From assembly GCA_016342325.1 (NCBI GenBank), contig JAEINR010000003.1, positions 1 through 35,105 on the forward strand: a stretch of DNA of 35,105 nt, in the 5' to 3' direction. A model generated the notes under the pieces. The model ran no database searches and was not told where the DNA came from. It saw only the letters and a program-made list of their open reading frames with translations. Each line of letters begins with the position of its first letter. Within the stretch, counting starts at the first letter, position 1. Of the stretch, positions 12,691-20,879 are shown piece by piece. The position numbers and the translations under genes are program-made. Source of the DNA: Desulfobacterium sp. Its GTDB lineage: Bacteria; Desulfobacterota; Desulfobacteria; Desulfobacterales; Desulfobacteraceae.

Positions 12691-14394
12691 TTACAATCCA
12701 GGCCGAACCCACTTAGACCCCCTCAGATGTCCCAGGTCCACCCCGTAATCAAGCTTCAGAACGGCCTCATCATACAGCACCCTGACCGAATAACGCTTCC
12801 CGTATCGGCCCATGGTCTCCCCCTGCAAAGCATGGCCCGTCAGTTCATCGATCAGTGTCTCATTGATGAGTTGCTGTTTCAGGTTGTCGGTCAAGGTGTG
12901 CCGAAAGGAATGGAAGACCAGCAGCTTATCATCGAGGCCGCATTTTTTCTTGAACGTGCCAAACCACTTGGATGCCTGATGGGCGTAGCTGCCGTTCCGG
13001 TATAGCAGTTCCGGGAACAGGCGTGTCTCCCCCTTTGCCTTGATGTGGTCGACGTAACCCTTGAAATTAAGCTCGTCTGTGACAAACGGGTGTAAGGGTA
13101 TGGCTCTGTGTGATGCGGCGTTTTTGAGGCTTATAGTGCGGTCTGAGGGGTCTTCCTGCAAGACAAGGCTCAGGATACCGTCAATGGTCTGGATATCCTT
13201 GATTCTTAATTGGCAAAGCTCGTTGATCCGTGCGCCCGTGTAGAGGCCCAAGATAGGTAACCAGAACTGAAAAGGTTTCTTATGGGTGTCCTCAAGATAT
13301 CCGGGGGTCTGGAACATTTTGGTCAGATTGTCCGGGCTGAAGGCGTGGCGCTGTTCGTCTGGCCTCTTCTGCTTATTGTTTTTTATCTTCATGCCGTCAG
13401 CATAGTTGGTGGACATGTAACCTTGTCCCATGCACCATTTGAAAAATGCTCCCAGGGTTATAATATACCCGTTGATCGATGATGTGCTAAGGGTGTCTAT
13501 GCCCTGATCCTTGGCAATGCTGATAACCTCATCAATACTCTTGCCGTTGAAGACTTTCTTCTTGTTCATGCCGGACGGGATGTCCTGAAGAGTTTTCTTG
13601 AGATCCCGGATGGTGCCGTGGTCAATGGAATCAATCGGGGTGTCGTCTCCCATGATTTGCAACAGGATGGTGAATTGGCCTGTATATTTCTTGATTGACT
13701 TTGGCTTCCAAAGGTCGGCACCTGTGCTTTCATCGACCCATTCATCGACCAGGGCTTTGATTGTGGGGCCTTTGGGAGGCTCAGGAGCAAGGGGCATGGT
13801 GGTGGCCACGGTAGGCGGCATGGCGGCGGCAACAGGTGGTTGTTCGTCTAAGTAGTCTCCCCGCTCTCTCTTCTGCTTGATGTCATAGATATGGGCCTCA
13901 GCCTTGAAAAATTCATGACACAGCTTTTTATATTCGAACGATTCCTTGTCGGCCTTTATGCCTTTGGCTGTGAGAAGGTTGTCGACAGACTCCTCCACAA
14001 ACGCAATGTTTTTGGTGGCACGATGTTGCTGCATAAGTACTCTCGTCATGCCAAGGATTTTTACGTGGTCCTTGTGGTATTCAGGATCAAAGGGGGTATC
14101 GTCCATAATGCGTGCTTTTTCGTCCTCTTCCAGGGCATTCCGGTGGTACTGATTGGTTATATCATTTATCTGTTCAGCCTGTAACTGCGCCATGTTTTCG
14201 CCTTTACGTAGGGTCCTAATTAACATTTGCACCTGTCCTGCTATCATCCTTGACCTGGATTTTGCAAGACCTAATTCACGGGTGCGGAGGGAGAATTTGA
14301 TTTCCGATTTGCCCACGAGGGGCTTGATATCACGGGGGATTTGGTATCGGAAGTAGTGGCCGGACGGCTTGGAAATTACGTAGGTGGCTGCCAA
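12691..14394 (-). CDS. int: Tyrosine integrase of the tRNA-Met element
   Basis: A 567-residue phage-type site-specific recombinase. Residues 1-60 match the N-terminal domain found in many long tRNA integrases (PLVGKSEIKFSLRTRELGLAKSR). A core-binding domain lies at about 200-335. The catalytic domain shows Arg in TGARINELCQLR, the box HSFRH, His in LTGHA and the nucleophile Tyr in RVLYDEAV near the C-terminus. The start is TTG at 14392-14394 with AAGGAG 11 bases upstream; no better start is seen. It lies 97 bases from the right tRNA copy and reads away from it, so it may be transcribed from the tRNA promoter. It most likely carries out integration into, and with a helper excision from, the tRNA gene. 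Confidence 0.95.
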   Translation of the reverse strand: MAATYVISKPSGHYFRYQIPRDIKPLVGKSEIKFSLRTRELGLAKSRSRMIAGQVQMLIRTLRKGENMAQLQAEQINDITNQYHRNALEEDEKARIMDDTPFDPEYHKDHVKILGMTRVLMQQHRATKNIAFVEESVDNLLTAKGIKADKESFEYKKLCHEFFKAEAHIYDIKQKRERGDYLDEQPPVAAAMPPTVATTMPLAPEPPKGPTIKALVDEWVDESTGADLWKPKSIKKYTGQFTILLQIMGDDTPIDSIDHGTIRDLKKTLQDIPSGMNKKKVFNGKSIDEVISIAKDQGIDTLSTSSINGYIITLGAFFKWCMGQGYMSTNYADGMKIKNNKQKRPDEQRHAFSPDNLTKMFQTPGYLEDTHKKPFQFWLPILGLYTGARINELCQLRIKDIQTIDGILSLVLQEDPSDRTISLKNAASHRAIPLHPFVTDELNFKGYVDHIKAKGETRLFPELLYRNGSYAHQASKWFGTFKKKCGLDDKLLVFHSFRHTLTDNLKQQLINETLIDELTGHALQGETMGRYGKRYSVRVLYDEAVLKLDYGVDLGHLRGSKWVRPGL

Positions 14395-14418
14395 AATAAA
14401 AAAGCTCCTTCATCTGTG

Positions 14419-14439
14419 TTAGTACCATTGATTAGTACC
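14419..14439. repeat. Candidate right arm-type integrase sites
   Basis: TTAGTACC at 14419-14426 and GATTAGTACC at 14430-14439, thirteen bases apart, between the integrase start and the right tRNA copy. The longer form is identical to 7085-7094 at the left end. Confidence 0.5.
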
Positions 14440-14490
14440 GCGCAGAAAAAAAGAGCCTTAATTGCATCTAAGTATCTGAAATAATTAGAT

Positions 14491-14568
14491 TTGGTAGCGA
14501 TGCAGGGAATCGAACCCCGGACACCACGGATATGAGCCGTGTGCTCTAACCATCTGAGCTACATCGCC
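14491..14568. repeat. attR: 78-bp direct repeat
   Basis: Identical to 6893-6970. Together they define the element ends. Confidence 0.85.
14492..14568 (-). tRNA. tRNA-Met(CAT), right copy (attR)
   Basis: Identical in all 77 bases to the tRNA at 6894, with anticodon CAT and encoded CCA. Its promoter side is chromosomal, while its 3' side is element DNA leading to the integrase. Downstream there is only a run of seven or more T near 14445 without a good stem, so readthrough into the integrase gene is plausible. Confidence 0.95.
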
Positions 14569-14582
14569 GTAAAAACCACGAC

Positions 14583-14612
14583 TATATAGCACCGAGAATA
14601 ACGATCTGTCAA
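14583..14612 (-). promoter_or_regulatory. Chromosomal promoter of the right tRNA-Met copy
   Basis: On the minus strand, TTGACA (14607-14612), 18 bases, TATATA (14583-14588), ending 14 bases before the tRNA. The sequence differs from the left copy's promoter, which shows the two arose separately. Confidence 0.75.
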
Positions 14613-14620
14613 CAACTAAA

Positions 14621-16390
14621 TCAATTTTCCTGATTTTTTCTTTCAAAGCCGGCCACATTTACCGTGAAATTCTCAAGATTGTCGGGCAGATCCGAGAACA
14701 CGATCATGAACGGGACCGCTCGGCCCGGTTCGATGTTGATGTTGGATTGATTGTTTCCCGTTATCTTTGCAAACTGGGTGTCCATGGTTGTCATTTCAAG
14801 GGTTTTTAGCTGATCCTCGGGAATGAGGTTGCCACAGTATACGGTTTTCTCCCTTGCCTTGACCTTCTCCTTGGTGATGAGGGTTCCCTTGATTTTGATG
14901 TGGCTGCAGAGCGCCTCCGAGGTGTTTACCACCCTGCCGGTGATGACAAAGAGGGTGCCAGCGGATGTGTTTGTTACGAATCGGCCAGTGACGCTCTTTT
15001 TCTCAGGGGCGAGCCGTATGGGCGGGGCTGGAGGGGGGGGAGGGGCCAGGTAGTCGCTCAAAAAGGGAACCTTGATGGTTGAGAGGTAGGGGATCTCAAT
15101 TCCATACATGATGCAGGCGCTGTAGCCGCCAAGGGCCATAATGGCCAGCAATAGAATGACCAGCACGGGTTTTCCGATCTTTATCGGCTTCTTAAAGTCC
15201 TCGTCAATGCCGTAATCAAGGGGAGGTGGTGTTTCAATCTCTACCTTCTCTGTGGGGGCTTGCTCTTCGGTAAGGGGGGCTGTGTCTTGCTTTTCCCCTG
15301 GGGCCTCAAGTTCGACGGTTTCTTCCGTGTCTGGCTCCGGAACATCGGTGGCTCTGGGACGATCGGTTTCTGGTTCCGGGAGTTCTTCCTGCCCTTGAAA
15401 CGCTTCCTGTTCTTCAAGCATCTCGTCAAATTCGGCGAGATCGAGTTCTTCGTCCGGTTCTGCAGTCTCGGCCATTGGCTCGATGACGTCCGGTTCCTGG
15501 GGGTCCAGGTCCAGGTTCAGATCCAGATCCACGTCGAGTTCGAGGTTAAACTCTGAATCATCTGCCGCGGTTTTATCCGCACCAGGCGTTTCCAGTGTTG
15601 AGAGGTCTAACTCGTCGTCTTCCAATTCAAACTCGAGTTCTTCATATAATTCAAGGTCTTCATCCTGTTCAGGGTCTGCCAGGCCGGCGTCGTCGATGGG
15701 TTCGAAATCGTCCCCAAGGTCGAGTTCAAGGTCTGGTTCTGTGTCGGTTGGTGCCTCCTCAAGGTCGAGCTCGAGATCGTCCCCAAGGTCGAATTCAAGG
15801 TCGAGTTCATCCGGTTCCTGTGCTTCCTCAAGATCGAGTTCAAGGTCTGGTTCTGTGTCGGTTGGCGTCTCCTCAAGGTCGAGTTCGAGATCGTCCCCAA
15901 GGTCGAATTCAAGGTCGAGTTCATCCGGTTCCTGTGCTTCCTTAAGATCGAGTTCAAGGCCTGGTTCTGTGTCGGTTGGTGTCTCCCCAAGGTCGAGTTC
16001 GAGATCGTCCCCAAGGTCGAATTCAAAGTCGAGTCCATCCGGTTCCTGCGCTTCCTCAAGATCGAGTTCAAGGTCGGGTTCCGTGGCGGTTGGTTTCTCC
16101 CCAAGGTCGAGTTCACCCGGTTCGAGCGCGTCGTCAAAGTCATCATCGAGCCGGAATTCTTCTAATTCCTCGGTTTCGTCAAGACCAAGGTCTTGATCAA
16201 GCTGGAGATCATCCGGCTCCATGGCTTCCTTGCTGTCATCACCAAGATCAAGGGAGGGGATGGAAGGGGCAAGGGGGTAGGCTATAAACACGTGTTTGCA
16301 CTGGCTGCAGCGAACCTTGGACCCCTCTTTATTCAGAAGGGATTCGTCAAGATTGAACCGTATTGAGCACTTTTCACAGGTGATAACCAT
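14621..16390 (-). CDS. Zinc-ribbon / DUF3426 membrane protein with long acidic repeats
   Basis: A 589-residue protein. Residues 1-38 are an MJ0042-type zinc ribbon with C5-x2-C8 and C28-x2-C31. Residues about 45-330 are extremely acidic, dominated by ELDL, DLGDD and TEPD words, and include 38-residue tandem repeats. A single transmembrane helix (VLVILLLAIMALGGYSACIM) lies near residue 410. After a proline-rich linker, the last 140 residues form a DUF3426-type beta domain that would be outside the cytoplasmic membrane. Such proteins are common in Desulfobacterota and related groups; their function is unknown, though cell-envelope or protein-handling roles are suspected. It is the first chromosomal gene beyond the element and follows hpt by 17 bases, so it may be in the hpt operon. 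Confidence 0.85.
   Translation of the reverse strand: MVITCEKCSIRFNLDESLLNKEGSKVRCSQCKHVFIAYPLAPSIPSLDLGDDSKEAMEPDDLQLDQDLGLDETEELEEFRLDDDFDDALEPGELDLGEKPTATEPDLELDLEEAQEPDGLDFEFDLGDDLELDLGETPTDTEPGLELDLKEAQEPDELDLEFDLGDDLELDLEETPTDTEPDLELDLEEAQEPDELDLEFDLGDDLELDLEEAPTDTEPDLELDLGDDFEPIDDAGLADPEQDEDLELYEELEFELEDDELDLSTLETPGADKTAADDSEFNLELDVDLDLNLDLDPQEPDVIEPMAETAEPDEELDLAEFDEMLEEQEAFQGQEELPEPETDRPRATDVPEPDTEETVELEAPGEKQDTAPLTEEQAPTEKVEIETPPPLDYGIDEDFKKPIKIGKPVLVILLLAIMALGGYSACIMYGIEIPYLSTIKVPFLSDYLAPPPPPAPPIRLAPEKKSVTGRFVTNTSAGTLFVITGRVVNTSEALCSHIKIKGTLITKEKVKAREKTVYCGNLIPEDQLKTLEMTTMDTQFAKITGNNQSNINIEPGRAVPFMIVFSDLPDNLENFTVNVAGFERKNQEN
15708..16120. repeat. 114-bp tandem repeats inside the zinc-ribbon gene
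   Basis: The word GGTTCYGTG-GTCGGTTGG-type start recurs at 15735, 15849, 15963 and 16077, spaced exactly 114 bases (38 codons). About three and a half copies are present with few differences, so recent expansion is likely. Confidence 0.85.
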
Positions 16391-16407
16391 GGTTTTCCCC
16401 TTGTTTG

Positions 16408-16923
16408 CTATAGTTTCAGATCAAAGATTGCTGGAAGGTTTCTATAGAGTTCGTTGTAGTCGAGTCCGTAGCCGACAATGAATCCCTTTTCAAGTGTGAA
16501 GCATGAGTACGCCACATCGATTTCTGTTTCCCGGCGTTCATGCTTGTTGATCAGGGTGCATATTTTTATGGATGCAGGGTTCAGGGTGTTGATATATTTC
16601 AGGAGTGCAGAAAGCGTATTTCCCGTATCAACAATGTCTTCAACCAACAGAACATCCTTGCCCTCAAGGTTTATGTCGGGTTTTTTGGTGAATGTTATCT
16701 CTCCTGTTGACGATGTCCCAGAGTAACTGGATGCACCGATCAGGTCAATCTCATGGTCAATGGTGATTTCTCTTGTCAGGTCGGCAAGAAAAATAAAGGC
16801 GCCTTTGAGGACTCCGGCAAGTACGAGTTTTTTACCCTCGTAATCAGCGGATATCCGGCGACCTGTCTTTTGTACCTGGGTTTTTATCTCTTTTTGGGAG
16901 ATCATTGGGATAAGTTGTGTCAT
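16408..16923 (-). CDS. hpt: Hypoxanthine phosphoribosyltransferase
   Basis: A 171-residue purine-salvage enzyme that makes IMP or GMP from hypoxanthine or guanine and PRPP. The PRPP-binding loop is clear: VLLVEDIVDTGNTL at about residues 90-104. Earlier, VLKGAFIFLADL and DLIGASSYSGTSSTGE form the expected core and flexible loop. Near the end, GYGLDYNELYRNLPAI is the conserved base- and metal-binding region. The length is normal for bacterial Hpt. It starts eight bases after the dnaJ-like gene stop, so the two are probably co-transcribed with dnaJ first. Confidence 0.95.
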   Translation of the reverse strand: MTQLIPMISQKEIKTQVQKTGRRISADYEGKKLVLAGVLKGAFIFLADLTREITIDHEIDLIGASSYSGTSSTGEITFTKKPDINLEGKDVLLVEDIVDTGNTLSALLKYINTLNPASIKICTLINKHERRETEIDVAYSCFTLEKGFIVGYGLDYNELYRNLPAIFDLKL

Positions 16924-16931
16924 AGATTGAT

Positions 16932-17840
16932 TTATAATCCGGTTTGAGCCATTTTTTCAACTAATTTTTTCTGATCGTCATCCAACTGCCTGGGCATTTC
17001 GACCTGGATTTCAACAAAGAGATCACCACAGCTCCCTCCACTTATCTGGGGGATGCCTTGGCCGGCAAGACGCATCTTTGCCTTGTGCCTTGTTCCCTGG
17101 GGGATATTGAGGCTGATGTTTTTTTCCAGGGGCGTTTTGATTTCGATCTTTGTTCCCAGCAGGGCCTGGGTTAGTTTTATTTCCTTTGTCGTGTAGATGT
17201 CGTTGCCGTCGATTCTAAATCCCGGGGTGACCATGGGTCTTGACTTGATGAATAGATCACCGGACTGGCCACCATAGGGGCTGGCCTCTCCCTTGCCGGA
17301 AACCCGGATTTTTTTGCCCTGGGTCATTCCCTTGGGAATCTTGACGTTGATGGTGTCGGTGGTGTTGCCCCGGTTGATGTTGATGGTCTTGCTTGTGCCT
17401 GTGATCATCTCTTCCAGGGTCAGGGCAGCTTCATATTCAAGGTCGTTTCCCTTCATCTGCCGGGCCCTTCCCTGGCGGCCACCCATGCCTTGGCCAAATG
17501 GGTTGCCACCCATTCCGCCCCTGCCGCCACATCCACCGCCACCGCCAAAGCCGAACTCCCTAAGGATGTCGCCAACGTCGAAGTTGCTGAAGATGTCCTC
17601 CTGGGAGAATCGCTGCTGGAAATCCGCGGATCCGTAAGTGTCGTACTGGTGGCGTTTCTCCTTGTCGCTCAAAACGGCGTAGGCCTCGCTGATCTCGTTG
17701 AATTTTGCCTCAAAGGCCTTGTTGCCGTTGGCCTTGTCTGGGTGATATTTCAGTGCTAATTTTCGATAGGCTTTTTTGATTTCAACGTCAGAGGCTGTTT
17801 TGTCGACGCCGAGCATTTTATAATAATCGGTTTCTGGCAT
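16932..17840 (-). CDS. DnaJ-class co-chaperone of the CbpA type (no zinc finger)
   Basis: A 302-residue Hsp40. Residues 5-70 are the J domain with the HPD motif at 33-35, which stimulates the ATPase of DnaK. A glycine-rich linker containing [14 protein letters not shown] follows (about 95-125). The C-terminal half has the two beta-barrel substrate-binding domains ([20 protein letters not shown] and [20 protein letters not shown]). The four CxxCxGxG zinc-finger repeats of true DnaJ are absent, so it belongs to the CbpA/DjlA-like class. It is the first gene of a probable operon with hpt. The genomic dnaJ beside dnaK would be elsewhere. Confidence 0.92.
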   Translation of the reverse strand: MPETDYYKMLGVDKTASDVEIKKAYRKLALKYHPDKANGNKAFEAKFNEISEAYAVLSDKEKRHQYDTYGSADFQQRFSQEDIFSNFDVGDILREFGFGGGGGCGGRGGMGGNPFGQGMGGRQGRARQMKGNDLEYEAALTLEEMITGTSKTININRGNTTDTINVKIPKGMTQGKKIRVSGKGEASPYGGQSGDLFIKSRPMVTPGFRIDGNDIYTTKEIKLTQALLGTKIEIKTPLEKNISLNIPQGTRHKAKMRLAGQGIPQISGGSCGDLFVEIQVEMPRQLDDDQKKLVEKMAQTGL

Positions 17841-17915
17841 TCTTTAGTTGTTCCTTTGTTAAAAATTGGTGTCCCGGTATCTATGGTATAGAAAATAATT
17901 AACATCCCATCAAAG

Positions 17916-19799
17916 TCAAGTGGCTGACCGACGCTCCATTGCCGTTATGGCAACCATGACCACCGACAGGGCGGCAGGGGTCATGCCGTCTATTCTCGAC
18001 GCCTGACCAAGGGAGTCGGGCATTACATTGGCAAGCTTCTCCTTTAGCTCATTGGATAGCCCATGGATCGATCTAAAGTCGATGTTTTTAGGGATCTTGA
18101 TCCGTTCCATATCTTTGAACTTCTTGATTTCGTTGAGCTGGCGGGCGATATATCCCTCGTACTTGAGTTCAATTTCCACCTGCTGGCGTACCCTTGGTGA
18201 CACCGGAGGCTGTGGTGGGGAAAAGAGGTCCACCGCCGAGTAGTCGATACCGGCCCGCTTGAGAAGCTGGTCAAGCTTCAGCCCGGTGGTGATGGGGCTT
18301 GACCCGGCAGCCGTGAGCCAGTCATTGGTATGGGTGTCGGGTTTGATGATAACGTTTCGTATCCGTGAGATCTCACCTGCGGTGCACGCTTTGATCTCCT
18401 TGGCCCGGGCAAGGGTTGCATCGTCCACCAGGCCAAGTTCATGCCCCTTTTGTGCAAGCCTTAGGTCTGCGTTATCTTCCCTGAGCATCAGTCTGTACTC
18501 GGCCCTGGAGGTGAACATCCTGTAGGGCTCGTTGGTTCCCCGGGTCACAAGGTCGTCGATCATCACACCCATGTACGCTTCCGAGCGGTCCAGGATGAAG
18601 GGTTTGCGCTTTTGGATCATGCAGGCGGCGTTGATTCCCGCCCACAATCCTTGGGCAGCGGCTTCTTCATAACCGGAGGTGCCGTTGATCTGACCGGACA
18701 GGAAGAGTCCCTTGACCCGTTTTGTCTCCAGGGTCGGATTGAGTTCCAGGGGGTTGATGTAGTCGTATTCGATGGCATAGGCGGGCCGCATGATCTCGGC
18801 CTGCTCAAGTCCTTTGACCGATCGAACGAACGCAATCTGGATCTCCACGGGAAGGGAGTTGCCAAGGCCGGAGGCGTAGATCTCTTCGGTGGCAAGGCCC
18901 TCGTGCTCAAGGATGATCTGGTGTCGCTCCCGTTCCGGGAACTTGACGATTTTGTCTTCAAAAGAGGGACAGTACCGGGCGGACTTGCCGATGATGCTGC
19001 CACTGTAAAGGGCCGAGTGCTTTAGGTTGCGCTCCACAAGGTCGTGGGTTTGTTTGTTGGTATGTCCGATATAACTTGGCAACATGGGGGTTGTGACCGA
19101 TTCCGTGGAATAGGAGAAAGGGGTCGGCTTTGGGTCGGACTCCTGGCGGGCGAATTGGGAAAAATCGATGGTTGCCCGGGCAAGTCTCGGAGGGGTGCCG
19201 GTCTTCATTCTGCCCAGGGTAAACCCTGCCTTGGCAAGGGAGGCGGCAAGACCAATGGATGAAAACTCACCCGCCCTTCCTGCATTGATCCTGGAAGCGC
19301 CGATGTGAACCACCCCCTTGAGAAAGGTGCCCGTGGCAAGGACCACCGCGTCTGCAGAATAACCGAATCCGGTTCCTTCGACGATGCCGACCACCCGGTT
19401 GTCCTCGATGATCAACTCTTCCACCATCATCTGCTTGAAATCGAGTCCTGGGGTGGTCTCTATGATCGATTTCATGGCCTGCTGATACTGGACCTTGTCG
19501 TTCTGGGTCCGGGTCGAGTGGACGGCCGGGCCTTTTCGCGTGTTCAGAGTATGGTACTGGATGGCCGAGGCATCGGATACCTTCGCCATCTGGCCCCCCA
19601 GGGCATCAACCTCCTTGACAAGCTGGCCCTTTGCCATGCCGCCGATGGAGGGGCTGCAAGGCATGGCTGCGACCTTGTCGAGATCAATGGCGGCAAGGAG
19701 CGTTTGGCAACCCATGTTGGCTGCGGCAATGGCTGCTTCACAGCCGGCATGGCCAGCTCCCACAACAATGACGTCATATTTTTTTCTGTATAATTTCAT
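17916..19799 (-). CDS. mnmG: tRNA uridine-5-carboxymethylaminomethyl modification enzyme MnmG
   Basis: A 627-residue FAD enzyme that with MnmE modifies the wobble uridine of several tRNAs. The FAD-binding Rossmann motif is [14 protein letters not shown] near residues 10-23. The GidA family signature [17 protein letters not shown] follows near 90-110, and a second signature region with [17 protein letters not shown] lies near 370. The C-terminal part ([12 protein letters not shown], then [10 protein letters not shown]) is the MnmE-binding helical domain. The length is typical. It is divergent from the radical SAM gene at 19878 with a 78-base shared promoter region. No mnmE is in the window. 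Confidence 0.97.
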   Translation of the reverse strand: MKLYRKKYDVIVVGAGHAGCEAAIAAANMGCQTLLAAIDLDKVAAMPCSPSIGGMAKGQLVKEVDALGGQMAKVSDASAIQYHTLNTRKGPAVHSTRTQNDKVQYQQAMKSIIETTPGLDFKQMMVEELIIEDNRVVGIVEGTGFGYSADAVVLATGTFLKGVVHIGASRINAGRAGEFSSIGLAASLAKAGFTLGRMKTGTPPRLARATIDFSQFARQESDPKPTPFSYSTESVTTPMLPSYIGHTNKQTHDLVERNLKHSALYSGSIIGKSARYCPSFEDKIVKFPERERHQIILEHEGLATEEIYASGLGNSLPVEIQIAFVRSVKGLEQAEIMRPAYAIEYDYINPLELNPTLETKRVKGLFLSGQINGTSGYEEAAAQGLWAGINAACMIQKRKPFILDRSEAYMGVMIDDLVTRGTNEPYRMFTSRAEYRLMLREDNADLRLAQKGHELGLVDDATLARAKEIKACTAGEISRIRNVIIKPDTHTNDWLTAAGSSPITTGLKLDQLLKRAGIDYSAVDLFSPPQPPVSPRVRQQVEIELKYEGYIARQLNEIKKFKDMERIKIPKNIDFRSIHGLSNELKEKLANVMPDSLGQASRIDGMTPAALSVVMVAITAMERRSAT

Positions 19800-19877
19800 G
19801 GGAATGTAATATATATCCGGTTTCCGCCTGGGTCAAGACAAGAAGAGATCAGGCGACAACAAAGGGACTATTTTTAG

Positions 19878-20798
19878 ATGAGTATTGAGCGGCGTTATTC
19901 AGACTACAACAAATATCTTCGATCAATCTACGGACAGCGGGTCCAGAAGATCACCGTGGATACGGGCTTAGGATGCCCCAACCGGGACGGAACCCTTGCC
20001 TCGGGGGGGTGTATTTACTGCAACAGCAGGGGATCCGGGTCAGGGCTTTTCAATAAGGGGCTGTCCATCAATGAGCAGATTGAGATGGGCCGAAGGGCCA
20101 TGATACGGCGCTACAAGGCGAGCAAATTCCTTGTTTACTTTCAGTCCTATACCAATACCTATACCAGTTGTGACAACATGAAGCGGATGTACGACGAGGC
20201 CCTTTCTGTTCCCGGAATGGTCGGCATGGCCATCGGCACCCGGTCCGACTGTGTTGATGAAGAAAAACTCGACCTCATTGCCGCCTATGCCAGGGAATAT
20301 CTCGTCTGGGTGGAGTATGGGTTGCAGTCGGTCCACGATTCAACCTTGAAGCGTATCAACCGGGGTCACGATTTTGAAAGTTTTAAGACGGCGGCTGCCT
20401 TGTCCCGGGAAAGGGGAATCAATGTGTGCGCCCATGTGATCCTGGGGCTGCCCGGGGAGGACCGTGCCATGATGCTTGAAACCGCCAGGGTGCTGGGAGA
20501 ACTCGGCATTGATGGGGTGAAGCTTCACCTGCTCTATGTCGTCAAGGGCACCCCCCTTGAAGTGATGTGGAAAAATGGAGCGTATCATTGCCTTGAACAA
20601 CGGGAGTATGTGGACATTTTATGCGATTTCCTGGAGCTTCTTCCCAAGTCGGTGATCATCCAGCGGGTTACCGGGGATCCCCATCCTGAAGAGCTTGCGG
20701 CGCCCGCCTGGTCCATGGAGAGAAACGAAACGTTTAAGATGATCCAGGAGACCATGGCGTCAAGGGATTCGTTCCAGGGAAAACGGTTTTCAAAATAG
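19878..20798 (+). CDS. Radical SAM protein of the YhcC family (TIGR01212)
   Basis: A 306-residue radical SAM protein. The cluster-binding cysteines lie in GLGCPNRDGTLASGGCIYCN (C-x11-C-x2-C, near residues 33-48), which is the spaced pattern of the YhcC/TIGR01212 family rather than the usual CxxxCxxC. Other conserved parts are VYFQSYTNTY, GTRSDC, WVEYGLQS, HVILGLPGE and KLHLLYVVKGT. Family members are widespread. Their substrate was long unknown, and a role in tRNA modification or another small-molecule reaction is not decided here. Next to mnmG, a tRNA-modification link is attractive but inferred. Confidence 0.9.
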   Translation: MSIERRYSDYNKYLRSIYGQRVQKITVDTGLGCPNRDGTLASGGCIYCNSRGSGSGLFNKGLSINEQIEMGRRAMIRRYKASKFLVYFQSYTNTYTSCDNMKRMYDEALSVPGMVGMAIGTRSDCVDEEKLDLIAAYAREYLVWVEYGLQSVHDSTLKRINRGHDFESFKTAAALSRERGINVCAHVILGLPGEDRAMMLETARVLGELGIDGVKLHLLYVVKGTPLEVMWKNGAYHCLEQREYVDILCDFLELLPKSVIIQRVTGDPHPEELAAPAWSMERNETFKMIQETMASRDSFQGKRFSK

Positions 20799-20879
20799 AG
20801 GCTTTTGCCTCCTAGGTCATGGGGCCATTGGGTCTATTTTGTTTTTTGGTGATCCTTGGGGTGGTAAAGACGGTGAGCC

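Larger units (their letters stand above)
6893..14568. mobile_element. 7.6-kb integrative element in a tRNA-Met(CAT) gene
   Basis: The element is bounded by two identical 78-bp blocks (6893-6970 and 14491-14568), each a whole tRNA-Met(CAT) gene plus one base. The distance between them predicts a 7,598-bp circle. A tyrosine integrase gene lies 97 bases inside the right copy. GATTAGTACC occurs near both ends (7085 and 14430) as candidate arm-type integrase sites. Inside are a second short recombinase, a Rha-like regulator, a compact polymerase-like protein, a ribbon-helix-helix protein with phased repeats, a membrane protein and a SeqA-N-like protein. No structural phage, conjugation or restriction genes are seen. 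It resembles a satellite or plasmid-like integrative element of no type I can name. Excision has not been shown. Confidence 0.82.

Noticed and set aside
7191-14568. A CRISPR array, toxin-antitoxin pair, restriction system or retron within the element.
   Set aside because: No regularly spaced repeat-spacer units, no reverse transcriptase YxDD motif, no methylase or nuclease motifs, and no paired small genes of toxin type were found. The 22-bp-phased repeats are too short and too few for a CRISPR array.
15483-16196. A 237-codon Ser/Arg-rich frame opposite the acidic repeats.
   Set aside because: It is a complement of Asp/Glu/Leu codons in the zinc-ribbon gene, not a protein in its own right.
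20798-20811. A terminator after the YhcC-like gene (GAGGC-TTTT-GCCTC).
   Set aside because: The stem has only five pairs and the nearest T-run is more than 20 bases away.
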